Positions 51,615-59,608 of a stretch of DNA of 64,000 nucleotides are shown here, one piece after another. Below the pieces are notes generated by a model, which did no database searches, was not told the origin of the DNA, and saw only the letters and a program-made list of their open reading frames with translations. Position 1 is the first letter of the stretch; each line of letters starts with the position of its first letter. Source of the stretch: an uncultured Eggerthellaceae bacterium (GTDB taxonomy: Bacteria; Actinomycetota; Coriobacteriia; Coriobacteriales; Eggerthellaceae); assembly GCA_910584145.1 (NCBI GenBank), contig CAJTXX010000003.1, forward strand, positions 1-64,000, written 5' to 3'. Made by a program: the position numbers and the translations under genes.

Positions 51615-53354
51615 TCAGCGTAGCGCTCGCTCCACATCGAACCTGTCGTGATCGAGAGACCGGTCGCGCTCACCGCGCATGCCGCCTCGCACGGCACAGT
51701 AAGCCATGCTTCGCGAAGCGCTCTCCAAAACGGATAGGATCCCGAGCAGCTCTGCTCCTGGCTGGCGATCGTGGTCAGCCGAGCGCTCCACATCCTGCAT
51801 GGCTCGTTCGGTAACGTTCCTGGCGAACGCATCGACGAACCTTCCGTGCACCTGTTCATAGGTATCTCGCACAGGCGCCCCCGTTCGCTGCGCCTGCTCC
51901 TGGGCTGCTTCTCGCAAAGATGCCCCCAGAGCGCTCCCAGAGGCCGCTCTCTCGGCATATGACCGGGCAGCAGCCATAGCTCGCCCTGTGAACGCATCTA
52001 CGCTTCCAGCGCGGCGCACAGCGGCTCTCACGGCCTTGTAGTCCCTCTCCATGCCTCGCACTTGCCTGATCGAGACACCGTATGCGCGGCTCACGGCATC
52101 CCTTGAGGGACGGCTGCCAAATGCGATCAGCGGTCGTCTGGCTGCACGTCCGACTGCACGCTCTGCACTGCGGCTAGTCCATGATCGCCCGTTGCGGAAG
52201 CGATCATCGTCGCCGGCAACCCCGCGCACTATCTTGCTCGACACGCGCTTGAGGAACTCGTCGCGCTCACCCCTGATGAGCGCATCGCGCTCTCGTGCAA
52301 AACCGCTATCGCCATAGCCCTTGAGATCTGCAAGCACCTCAGCGCATCTTCGGTACTCGCCAGATAGATGGGCAAATGATGGGCTCTCCTTCTCAAGCAG
52401 CCGAACCAGGTCGCGTGCGATGCCGTATGCCTTCCAGTTATGGGCCAGGTGTCCATGGCCACCGTCGAGGCTCGACCTCATCGCATCGAGCAGCTTCGTT
52501 GCCTTCGCCTGCCCCACAGCGGATAGGTCGGACCTGTCTGATAACCGGTACTCGAGCCCGTAGCGCAAAGCCGTCTGCTCTAGCCTTCGCGCGTCGGCTT
52601 GGGATACGGGAAGCCCGAGCTGCCTGCGTGCTTCGAAGCGGCTCAGATCCCTGATATGGTTCCTGCGGATATTGCGCTCCTCGCGGATCCGAGCGTAGCC
52701 CACGCGATAGATCTTCTCCTTGCCGGCACGGGTGCCCTCGCGAGATACCGTGTAGCCTGGCTGGATCTCGCCACGGGCAGACCAGGTGTAGATGTGCGCA
52801 TGGACCGACCGCGCCGCATCGGTGTGGTAGCACGCCACCCAGCGGATGTCCTCCGGGTTCCGGATCGCGCCCCACTTCTCCACGTTGCGCTGCCAGGTGC
52901 ATCGAAGCAGCCTCTGCATGTCCTCCTTGGTTGAGAGTCCGAGCGCCTCCATGTGCTCGCGCTTGACGGTCACGATGGAATCGACGAACGCGCCTCCGGA
53001 TGCACGCATGGACGCCTCCACCTGATCGCGTGCCACGGGACCATGTTGGTCCCAATAGGTCGCGTCCTCCTGGCGTCCCAACCCCTTAGCCACGTAGTCG
53101 CCGAGCCTGCCTATGTAGTCCAACCTATCACGCACAAGGGCATCGTCGTAGGCAGTCGCATCGCGTTCGATGTCCGAGCGATTCTGGTATTCGCCCTCTC
53201 TGCCTATGTAGTCGAGCCCAAGGGAAACGCTCTGAGAAGACATGGGTATGGCCCCGGTGTTCCTGGATCCTACAGCCTGTGAGTGGTCCCGTGGTGTATG
53301 GCGGACGATGATCGCGCGATGGATCGGGATGCCGTCTCTATAGCGCGCCGTCAT
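51615..53354 (-). CDS. MOBP-family conjugative relaxase
   Basis: The relaxase nicks oriT and pilots the strand into the recipient. Near the N-terminus is motif I with tyrosines (GLDYIGREGEY), then GPVARDQVEASMRASGGAFVDSIVTVKREH, typical of the MobP3 branch, and motif III with metal-binding His residues, CYHTDAARSVHAHIYTW. The C-terminal 350 residues are Arg-rich helices. The start at 53354 has GAGGA five bases upstream and overlaps the upstream gene's stop; a later ATG at 53243 lacks a site. The length of 579 residues is normal. It is the last gene of a three-gene unit. Confidence 0.9.
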   Translation of the reverse strand: MTARYRDGIPIHRAIIVRHTPRDHSQAVGSRNTGAIPMSSQSVSLGLDYIGREGEYQNRSDIERDATAYDDALVRDRLDYIGRLGDYVAKGLGRQEDATYWDQHGPVARDQVEASMRASGGAFVDSIVTVKREHMEALGLSTKEDMQRLLRCTWQRNVEKWGAIRNPEDIRWVACYHTDAARSVHAHIYTWSARGEIQPGYTVSREGTRAGKEKIYRVGYARIREERNIRRNHIRDLSRFEARRQLGLPVSQADARRLEQTALRYGLEYRLSDRSDLSAVGQAKATKLLDAMRSSLDGGHGHLAHNWKAYGIARDLVRLLEKESPSFAHLSGEYRRCAEVLADLKGYGDSGFARERDALIRGERDEFLKRVSSKIVRGVAGDDDRFRNGRSWTSRSAERAVGRAARRPLIAFGSRPSRDAVSRAYGVSIRQVRGMERDYKAVRAAVRRAGSVDAFTGRAMAAARSYAERAASGSALGASLREAAQEQAQRTGAPVRDTYEQVHGRFVDAFARNVTERAMQDVERSADHDRQPGAELLGILSVLESASRSMAYCAVRGGMRGERDRSLDHDRFDVERALR

Positions 53355-53793
53355 CTATGTCCTCATCCCGCATCATGGAATGCCTCAAGCCATCGAAGCC
53401 GAGCCACAACCCTCTCTCAAGGGCGATCTGCAGCCGCTCGTCTCCACGACCATCAACGCCTTCCGACCCCTCCAAGAGCCCCAATGCGCAGGCCAACGCT
53501 GCACCAGCCAGCACCCTCAGGTCATCCATGTCCAGCCTCAACTCATTCGCTAGGCGACCATAGAGGTCATCGGCACTGAACTCGCGCTGCACGCGCTCTT
53601 GCTCCAGGAAGGAATCGAACTCATCGCGTATCGCTTGCCGAACGAGCGGAGCCCACGCACGTTGCGCCTCGTTCATCACTCCTTGCTCGATGAGGTCACG
53701 TGCGAATGCGGCAGGAGCCTTCCCGCTCTTCGCCGCGAGCAAGTCCAGCTGCCTCTTCACATCCTCATCGATGCGCACCGTGAGCCTATCCAT
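53338..53793 (-). CDS. relaxosome accessory protein (MobC-like, ribbon-helix-helix)
   Basis: A 151-residue protein with an N-terminal ribbon-helix-helix pattern (MDRLTVRIDEDVKRQLDLLAAKSGKAPAAFARDLIEQGV) followed by acidic helices. Position directly before the relaxase gene, overlapping it by 17 nt, and overlapping the upstream gene stop, indicates a relaxosome accessory protein that binds oriT. The family identity is inferred from fold pattern and context. Confidence 0.75.
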   Translation of the reverse strand: MDRLTVRIDEDVKRQLDLLAAKSGKAPAAFARDLIEQGVMNEAQRAWAPLVRQAIRDEFDSFLEQERVQREFSADDLYGRLANELRLDMDDLRVLAGAALACALGLLEGSEGVDGRGDERLQIALERGLWLGFDGLRHSMMRDEDIDDGAL

Positions 53794-54460
53794 TGCGCTT
53801 GCCCTTCTGCGACTTGGATGCAAGTGCGCTCATAGCTTGCACGTCATCGCCCTTCAAGATCGCGTCCCACTCATCCCCGTCGCGCCCCATCAAGCCGAGC
53901 TCTCCCAATTCGAAGATCTCAATCGCGGACGCCCAAGCTGCAAGGAAGGATGTTTTCGGGTCCCGGCTGAGCTTCCCACCCAACTCCGAATAGGCCATGC
54001 GGAATATCTCATCAGGTGCCTTCGCGTTCGCGAGCCTTCCCAACGATGCCGGCACCTTCACCTTCTCTGCAGCTTGCTTGTTGTCCAAGACCCGAGCGAG
54101 CATCTGCCCTCTCATCAACGCCTCGTTGGCGAGGAACCTCAGCAGATCCGGAGTGAAGGAGCTGAGCAGCGCCAGCACGCCCAGGCTCGCTTGAGATGCC
54201 TTGCCAGCTCTCTTGGACGCAAGCCCGCAGTCCTTGGCGATGCTCTCGATGCGCTCAACAATGAAAGCCAACGAATCTGCTAGGTCACTGGAAGCTGAAG
54301 CATCCTCAAGCGCTCGCTCCAACAGTTCCGCTACCGCAGAGCTCATGGACATGCCGTGGGCTTCTCCATAGGTCTCGATGCGGCCTTTCAGATCTGCCGA
54401 CAATCGTGCGTGGATCACTTCGGTCTTCAGCCCTTTGGCGGCTTGCTCGTCTTGCTGCAC
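53786..54460 (-). CDS. putative oriT-binding accessory protein
   Basis: A 224-residue protein starting with GTG at 54460 (AAAGGA seven bases upstream). Residues 12-55 (KTEVIHARLSADLKGRIETYGEAHGMSMSSAVAELLERALE) have a ribbon-helix-helix pattern; the rest is helical. It is the first gene of the mobilisation unit and borders the candidate oriT, so it may bind there and regulate the unit. No named family recognised. Confidence 0.7.
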   Translation of the reverse strand: MQQDEQAAKGLKTEVIHARLSADLKGRIETYGEAHGMSMSSAVAELLERALEDASASSDLADSLAFIVERIESIAKDCGLASKRAGKASQASLGVLALLSSFTPDLLRFLANEALMRGQMLARVLDNKQAAEKVKVPASLGRLANAKAPDEIFRMAYSELGGKLSRDPKTSFLAAWASAIEIFELGELGLMGRDGDEWDAILKGDDVQAMSALASKSQKGKRNG

Positions 54461-54712
54461 GTGAGGTTCCTTTCCGTTCGTAGGAAGAGAATCTCCCAGA
54501 CAACAAGGCTTCGATGCAGCATGGCAAACAAAGGTCATATCGCCATGGACAAGTACTTACGTATACGCACCGAACCGATGTAGACAGACTCCTGCCTGCA
54601 TATCCTCGACGGAACGCTCGTGCCTTTTTGGCAAACCGCACACGCCTCATGAAGCCGAGCCGCTCAATCCTGCGCACCCAATCACAATGGAAGATGCCCC
54701 GCTCAACGCCCC

Positions 54713-54810
54713 TTTTCGGCTTGCCGAAAATGCCAATACAGCTCGCCAGAGCGTCTCGCCCTTATCCTGTATGAACCGACCCGGAGCATTTTTGATCGCT
54801 TTGCTCCGGG
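54713..54810 (+). other. oriT: candidate origin of transfer (oriT)
   Basis: The non-coding gap upstream of the mobilisation unit contains TTTTCGGC-tt-GCCGAAAA (54713-54730), then TTATCCTGT (54762-54770) and then CCCGGAGCA/TGCTCCGGG (54780-54788 with 54802-54810). The IncP/T-DNA-type nick consensus for MOBP relaxases is ATCCTG with the cut before a pyrimidine, matched here with the cut between 54769 and 54770. Combination of location, motif and hairpins supports oriT; the nick itself is unproven. The rest of the gap (54461-54712) shows no gene. Confidence 0.55.
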
Positions 54811-54819
54811 CCGTGCGGA

Positions 54820-55662
54820 TTACGCTATGGCTGCGCACCGGTCGTAGAGTGGATAACCTTCCTCCGTATCTGGCTCTTCGTAGATGTCAGCATAGAGCCG
54901 TGCTTGTCCTTCATCCCTGCAGTAAGGCAAGCCGTCCATGCACTCCAAGCGCTCAGGGCATCCGTCGCATGCTTCATAAGGAAGAGCACACAAGCCAGGA
55001 AGCTGCTGCTGACCGTAACCGAGGGAATCTCCGTACACGTCCTCATAGTCATCCCAAACGCTGCTATAAGAGCGATAGGTGGGCACGCTCTTCGTGTAGC
55101 TCGAATTGCTGTAGAGCACTCCCTCATGCTCATGGAAATCACCTATGGTGACCAACTCGCCGCTGGCATCCAGAAGTGCCATCTTCGAGCCGAGCGTGGT
55201 CTCGATCAATCGCAGGGCATCCTCGGAATAGATGAACGATGGGATGATGCGCCGCAGCGGGTGCAGCACGTTCGCGATGTATGCCATCGTGTCGCTCACA
55301 TCATCGGAGGTCTCCATGCCCCTGATGACGCCGTTGTGGGCTGCACAGAGCGTATCTCTGCATTCCGTGCTGCGAAGCCTGCCCCATTCGCCTGTGACGG
55401 GGAACGGATGGCAGCAGGAAGGCTGAACCTTGCCATGGGTCGCAATCCTGAAATGCATGACCACAGCATAAGCCGTGAGGTCGCCCTCATGGGCGATGGC
55501 ATCCTCGAACTCGCCCCAAGTCATGAAGCCCTTCTTGATTGTCACGGTCTCGCCGTTCGCTCTCATGTATCCCGCTCCGTCATGGTTGTTATCAAAGCAG
55601 TTGCGCAGGGTCTCCATGGACGGCATGGTCACGTTCTTGGGTTTAGCTACTATGATGCACAT
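54820..55662 (-). CDS. class II glutamine-amidotransferase-like (N-terminal Cys) protein
   Basis: A 280-residue protein starting MCIIVAKP with GAGGAG upstream. Cys2 followed by this strand, then NHDGAGYMR, the segment YAVVMHFRIATHGKV and CAAHNGVIRG are the pattern of class II glutamine amidotransferases, in which the N-terminal Cys releases ammonia from glutamine. The C-terminal part (about 200-280) carries a Cys-rich DGCPERLECMDGLPYC segment that may bind a metal. It lies next to an amidoligase gene, which suggests it supplies amide nitrogen to it. Confidence 0.78.
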   Translation of the reverse strand: MCIIVAKPKNVTMPSMETLRNCFDNNHDGAGYMRANGETVTIKKGFMTWGEFEDAIAHEGDLTAYAVVMHFRIATHGKVQPSCCHPFPVTGEWGRLRSTECRDTLCAAHNGVIRGMETSDDVSDTMAYIANVLHPLRRIIPSFIYSEDALRLIETTLGSKMALLDASGELVTIGDFHEHEGVLYSNSSYTKSVPTYRSYSSVWDDYEDVYGDSLGYGQQQLPGLCALPYEACDGCPERLECMDGLPYCRDEGQARLYADIYEEPDTEEGYPLYDRCAAIA

Positions 55663-55718
55663 GATTAACTCCTCTTGTTTTGTTGTGTGGATGATTGGGT
55701 GGTGACAGGAGCGCGGGT

Positions 55719-57161
55719 TTAGCCCACTCCGCGCTCTGTCATGTATTGGGAAAGCGCCGTTCGCGCTGTTTCGCTCTCCATGTCGGAGAGGATGAACTTG
55801 GTGAGGTCTGCCCATGAGACGGCCTCGCACCATGCCTGTCCGTGAAGCTTGGCGGCACGTGCCAAGCCTTGGGTCATGGCGAAGGATGCGTACAGCGTCT
55901 CAAGTCGCAGAGTGCCGCGAAAGATTCGGAGTTCGAAGGTGGCGGAATGCTGGAAGTTCACGCATTGGGAATGAACGCGCTTCCCCTCGCAAAGATGCTT
56001 CGACTTCTCGAACATCCCCATGGTTTGGGTTTGCAGGTTCTTCTTGTCGATGTACTCGTTGTGGATGCCGTAGTGGCACCATGTGTTGTTCTGGCGGCGC
56101 GAGAACTGGGTCAGCTGCTTCTCGAAACGCGACACGAGCATTGCGAGGTTGTACCCGCCGACCTGCTGGCGCTTTTCCGATTTGCCGAAGAAATCGCGGT
56201 TCACATGGACGTGCAAGCCGCAGCGCCCATTGTCGTGGCTTGAGAAGCCGTGCTTGATTGCGCATTCGCGGACGCTTTCCCAAAGCCCGCACTCCATATG
56301 CTCTGCAAGCGTCATGGGATGGCTCGTCACCTCTACGCCGCATGCGAGGGAGCCATCTTGCGTCATCCAAAAGCGTGGCTTGGTCTGAAGCTTCGCCAAC
56401 TCTTTGCAATACTCGCGCCTGCGCAGACCAGCACCGCGTTCGACCTGATTTGACGTGTCCGTCTCAAGCTCCACGCCTAGATAGGGAACACGATTGTCGT
56501 GGGTGTCTCCGAAGAACTTCGTGGTGGGACGGAAGCCGTAGCGGTGAAGGTGCTCCCCCGAATCGTATTGCTCGGTGCAGCTGGTGCAGCGGTCGTATTC
56601 ATCGTCCCATTCGTCAACGTCCACGTGATAGCCGCAGCAGTCGCAGTAGTTGTAATGCTCATACGCGCATCTTCTGCAGATGTTGCCAGAAGGGGTGCGG
56701 TTGGCTTCGTTCGTGAACCATTCCTGACAGTCCTCGCATTGGAAAGCGCCAAGGTTTTCGGTGCAGGCATCGGAGCAGCAATGCAGGCTGGTTTCAGCTG
56801 ACTGATCGAAGATCTCGTGATGCTCTTCGGCGGTTACCGGATGCCACTGACCGCAAGATGCACATTCTCGAAAGCCGTCCCGCTCGGCGCAGTACACGTT
56901 GCAATAGCAGTTGGTGCCGATGAGCAGACCGTCTCCCTCTTCTGTGAGGATTGTGCTGCAGGAAGGGCACTGGGGATGCCCTGCGGCTAGGGCGCAGTCT
57001 TCGCTGCAGTAATGCGATTCTCCAACCGTCACCCATCCTTCGGAATCTTCGGCGGGATGACCATTTCCGCAGTGGTCGCAGAACGTGGCTGACATTTGCC
57101 CTGGCGCCTGACGGCGGTTGCGCATTGTTCTATTCGTGCGTTCTAGGACTGTTGTAGGCAT
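55719..57161 (-). CDS. amidoligase family protein with N-terminal zinc ribbons
   Basis: A 480-residue protein. The first 210 residues hold at least six Cys-pair motifs (FCDHCGNGH, YCSEDC, CPSC, CASCG, CEDC, YCDCCGYH), each a small zinc ribbon. The C-terminal half is an amidoligase (glutamine-synthetase-like fold): YLGVELETD at the first strand, then GVEVTSHPMTL, HDNGRCGLHVHVN and the late strand ATFELRIFRGTL. Such enzymes form amide bonds between carboxylates and amines. ATG at 57161 has AAGGAG at long spacing. It lies upstream of the amidotransferase-like gene on the same strand. Confidence 0.85.
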   Translation of the reverse strand: MPTTVLERTNRTMRNRRQAPGQMSATFCDHCGNGHPAEDSEGWVTVGESHYCSEDCALAAGHPQCPSCSTILTEEGDGLLIGTNCYCNVYCAERDGFRECASCGQWHPVTAEEHHEIFDQSAETSLHCCSDACTENLGAFQCEDCQEWFTNEANRTPSGNICRRCAYEHYNYCDCCGYHVDVDEWDDEYDRCTSCTEQYDSGEHLHRYGFRPTTKFFGDTHDNRVPYLGVELETDTSNQVERGAGLRRREYCKELAKLQTKPRFWMTQDGSLACGVEVTSHPMTLAEHMECGLWESVRECAIKHGFSSHDNGRCGLHVHVNRDFFGKSEKRQQVGGYNLAMLVSRFEKQLTQFSRRQNNTWCHYGIHNEYIDKKNLQTQTMGMFEKSKHLCEGKRVHSQCVNFQHSATFELRIFRGTLRLETLYASFAMTQGLARAAKLHGQAWCEAVSWADLTKFILSDMESETARTALSQYMTERGVG

Positions 57162-57284
57162 GATAGACTTGCTCCTTGTCTGCCCATTTGGGCGGTAGGT
57201 TGCAAGCGTCGTGTGGTCTGCAAACTGTTCGGCGCTTGCGCTTCTCGTTTTGCCGTGTGATGGGATGCCCCCTTCACACGACGT

Positions 57285-57504
57285 CAATCGCGTTCTCTGC
57301 GATTGGTGCCGTGGCATCAATCGCTTGACTGCGACCTAACCCATCGACCGTGCATGTCAAGGCGTAAAGCCACATAGGCGCGCAGCGCCGGTTCCTGCAC
57401 CAAAGTTTTCGCGTGCTCTTCGCGAAAAGTTTTGTGCGGGAAATGTGCGGGCCTTGACATGCCTCCGAGGTCGATGGGTTAAGCCCCCGCGGCGCTTGAG
57501 CGGA
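57285..57504 (-). repeat. 220-nt structured non-coding element, copy 1
   Basis: This segment and the one at 59,303 differ at about 15 of 220 positions plus one indel by manual alignment. It contains a hairpin CAATCGC-N7-GCGATTG, then a long stem: CCCATCGACC (57340-57349) with GGTCGATGGG (57469-57478), GCATGTCAAGGC (57352-57363) with GCCTTGACATGC (57451-57462), TTCCTGCAC with GTGCGGGAA, and TTTTCGCG with CGCGAAAA at the tip. It lies between the dprA terminator and the amidoligase start, in the same orientation relative to the minus-strand gene as copy 2. Confidence 0.85.
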
Positions 57505-57553
57505 TGCTCCAAAACGTGGATGCCTTCAAGGCCCATGGAATTGCTCCCAAAAC

Positions 57554-57580
57554 AAAAAGGACGTTCCCAAAGGAACGCCC
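57554..57580 (-). terminator. terminator of the dprA unit
   Basis: On the minus strand GGGCGTTCC and GGAACGTCC form a 9-bp stem with one G-U pair and a 4-nt loop, followed by TTTTTGTTTT. Confidence 0.88.
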
Positions 57581-57605
57581 TCCCGTATTCATCTGACTCT
57601 CATGC

Positions 57606-58313
57606 TCAGGACTGCTCGCTCAACGCGTTCTTCCCAAACAGCGCATGCAGCTGATTCGCGAACGTATCTTCATCCACGATCGGCGTTGCTCCTTGGTATA
57701 TGAGCCGGTTCGCTCCACGTGATGCCGGCGAATTGATCGGACCGGGCACAGCGAATACCTCCTTGCATGATTCGAGCGCATCATCGGCGGTTGAGAACGT
57801 CCCGGACGGAAGCCCCGCTTCGATGATGAGCACTGCCTTCGACTGTCCTGCCGTCAGCCGATTCCGCGCCCTGAACATGAACGGCTGTGGCGGCACGTCC
57901 CACGCGTGCTCTGATACGATCACCCCGCCTTTCTCGACGACCTGCTGGAATAGACCGGCGTTCTCACTGGGGTAGACCACATCACAGCCACCTCCCAAGA
58001 ACACCGCCGCACGACCACCATGCTCAACGCAGCTTCTCAGTGCCGCCGCATCGCATCCCCGCGCACTTCCAGTGACCAGAGCGATATCTCGCACTGCGAG
58101 CATTGTGGCGAACTTGGCAGCGCACTCTTTTCCGTATGGGGTAGCCTTCCGCGCGCCAACGATCGCCACGCCTTCGGTGCTCAGAGCGTCCACAGAGCCG
58201 ATTATGTACAGCTTCTCCGGCGGTATCGGGATGCGGCGCAATGCTTCTGGGAACATCGCATCATCTGCCGTGAGTTCGAAGCGCGTGCCTTCAAGTTTTG
58301 CTTGGGTGCCCAT
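57606..58313 (-). CDS. dprA: DprA/Smf-like DNA-processing protein
   Basis: A 235-residue protein with only the DprA Rossmann-like domain: LYIIGSVDALSTEGVAIVGARKATPYGKECAAKFA, LVTGSARGCDAAA, FLGGGCDVVYPSEN and RNRLTAGQSKAVLIIEAGLPSGTFSTADDALE are close to family motifs. DprA binds single-stranded DNA and loads RecA. The usual RARNR segment is FMFRARNRLTAG. Flanking domains of chromosomal DprA are absent. In mobile elements it may protect or help establish incoming single-stranded DNA. The gene follows the unknown gene at 58,329 by 15 nt. Confidence 0.92.
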   Translation of the reverse strand: MGTQAKLEGTRFELTADDAMFPEALRRIPIPPEKLYIIGSVDALSTEGVAIVGARKATPYGKECAAKFATMLAVRDIALVTGSARGCDAAALRSCVEHGGRAAVFLGGGCDVVYPSENAGLFQQVVEKGGVIVSEHAWDVPPQPFMFRARNRLTAGQSKAVLIIEAGLPSGTFSTADDALESCKEVFAVPGPINSPASRGANRLIYQGATPIVDEDTFANQLHALFGKNALSEQS

Positions 58314-58328
58314 GCTCTGTCCCTTTCC

Positions 58329-59186
58329 CTAGTTGAATGGAGGTTGCTCAGGGGTCGATGCCTTTGCTGCAGTCTTGAGCATGAGGCGCAACGCGAATCG
58401 TGCATTGGCGGTAAGCTGGCGTTGCCATGCTCCCTGCTTCGGTGACCAGCGGAATCCATTCTTCTTGAGTGTCTCTCGAATATTGTCCGAAGGCTTGCCA
58501 TCGAACAGCAACTGCAAGCGCATCAGTTCCGTGTTCTCGATGACGGCGACCTGCTCACCCATGAACTCAATGCATCTCTCGCTTGTGCCCATCTCCTTCG
58601 TTGCTTCCAAGCTTGCAAGCTTCGCCTTCGTGGCACGAATTCTCTGCGAGTTGTTGGATAACGTGCAGGCTGCATAGGGGGCGTGCTTGCCCTCCTTGCG
58701 CGCTTGGGCGTTCGCTGTCTTCATGCTCTTTTGCTTCTCGGTCAGTTGCGCTATCTTCTCGCGCAGCTTCTTTGCCGCATCATCGTCAGCAGCTTTTATG
58801 ACCTTGGAAGGTTCGCCCAGCTTGCGGATGCGCTCCTTCACTCCCATGATCTTCCGGTAGTCTTCCCAATGCCTGTCAGCGGCGCGGCTCTGCTTCTCCT
58901 TCTTGCTCACGGGAAAGTTGGCCGGACCGGCAATGAGCACGCTGGGGCACATGGAATCGATGCGGTACTTCTTGTTGTACCAGCCAGCCAGCCGCTTCGC
59001 GAACTTATCGGCCATCTCTAGCATCGCGCCTTTCTGATCAGGGCAGCGCTCGGCTACTTCCTCGGCGATTTCATATGCTTGGTCAACCTCTTGCATGTAC
59101 TCCTGCTCGTCACCGCTGAACATGCCCATGTGGTTCATGTTCCAGGCAGTGCGGGCGGCCTCTTCGTCGATCGGGTAGTACCTCAT
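58329..59186 (-). CDS. hypothetical protein with NGFRWSP motif domain
   Basis: A 285-residue protein with AAAGGAGG before the ATG. The N-terminal half is helical and charged with a region (YNKKYRIDSMCPSVLIAGPANFPVSKKEKQ) typical of proteins on Gram-positive mobile elements. A coiled-coil-like stretch covers about 135-190. The C-terminus has ETLKKNGFRWSPKQGAWQRQLT, a motif seen in various phage and ICE proteins of the DUF3560-like group. It is co-transcribed with dprA. Function unknown. Confidence 0.72.
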   Translation of the reverse strand: MRYYPIDEEAARTAWNMNHMGMFSGDEQEYMQEVDQAYEIAEEVAERCPDQKGAMLEMADKFAKRLAGWYNKKYRIDSMCPSVLIAGPANFPVSKKEKQSRAADRHWEDYRKIMGVKERIRKLGEPSKVIKAADDDAAKKLREKIAQLTEKQKSMKTANAQARKEGKHAPYAACTLSNNSQRIRATKAKLASLEATKEMGTSERCIEFMGEQVAVIENTELMRLQLLFDGKPSDNIRETLKKNGFRWSPKQGAWQRQLTANARFALRLMLKTAAKASTPEQPPFN

Positions 59187-59302
59187 GTGGGTTTCCTCCT
59201 TTGGTTCGGACGCTTTTCGATTCGGGGAAAGGAGGTGCGACTGTTCGTGCATTACGCAGGTGCTCTATTGGGCCGCACCCTCTTCTCCGTTGAAGCCGAC
59301 CC

Positions 59303-59521
59303 CAATCGCGCTCTTTGCGATTGGTGCCGTGGCATCAATCGCATGACTGCGAACCAGCCCATCGGCCGTGCATGTCAAGGCGTAAAGCCACATAGGCGCT
59401 CAGCGCCGGTTCCTGCACCAAAGTTTTCGCGCGCCCTTTGCGAAAAGTTTGTGCGGGAAATGTGCGTGCCTTGACATGCGTCTGAGGTCGATGGGCTAAG
59501 CCCCCGCGGCGCTTGAGCGGA
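59303..59521 (-). repeat. 220-nt structured non-coding element, copy 2
   Basis: Second copy of the element at 57,285. The same helices can form. Differences preserve pairing: an A-T pair beside the outer stem in copy 1 (57339/57479) is G-C here (59357/59496), a stem A-T pair becomes G-T, and the closing pair of the tip hairpin changes G-C to G-T. Changes in the first hairpin fall in its loop. It lies 117 nt upstream of the gene starting at 59,186, downstream of the ParB-like gene, in the same orientation as copy 1. Confidence 0.85.
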
Positions 59522-59608
59522 ATCTTCAAATGAGGGTCGGGGGCCAATAGAGACGCCCTCCCACGGCGGCAAGGGCATCGCGGATGAGAAGCTCAGGTTT
59601 AGAGGCTC

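Noticed and set aside
57285..59521. Repeats interpreted as integron attC sites
   Set aside because: Copy 1 has ACCTAAC and GTTAAGC at its stem ends, resembling attC core boxes, but copy 2 has no GTT at the equivalent place (GGGCTAAGC) and no integron integrase is visible.
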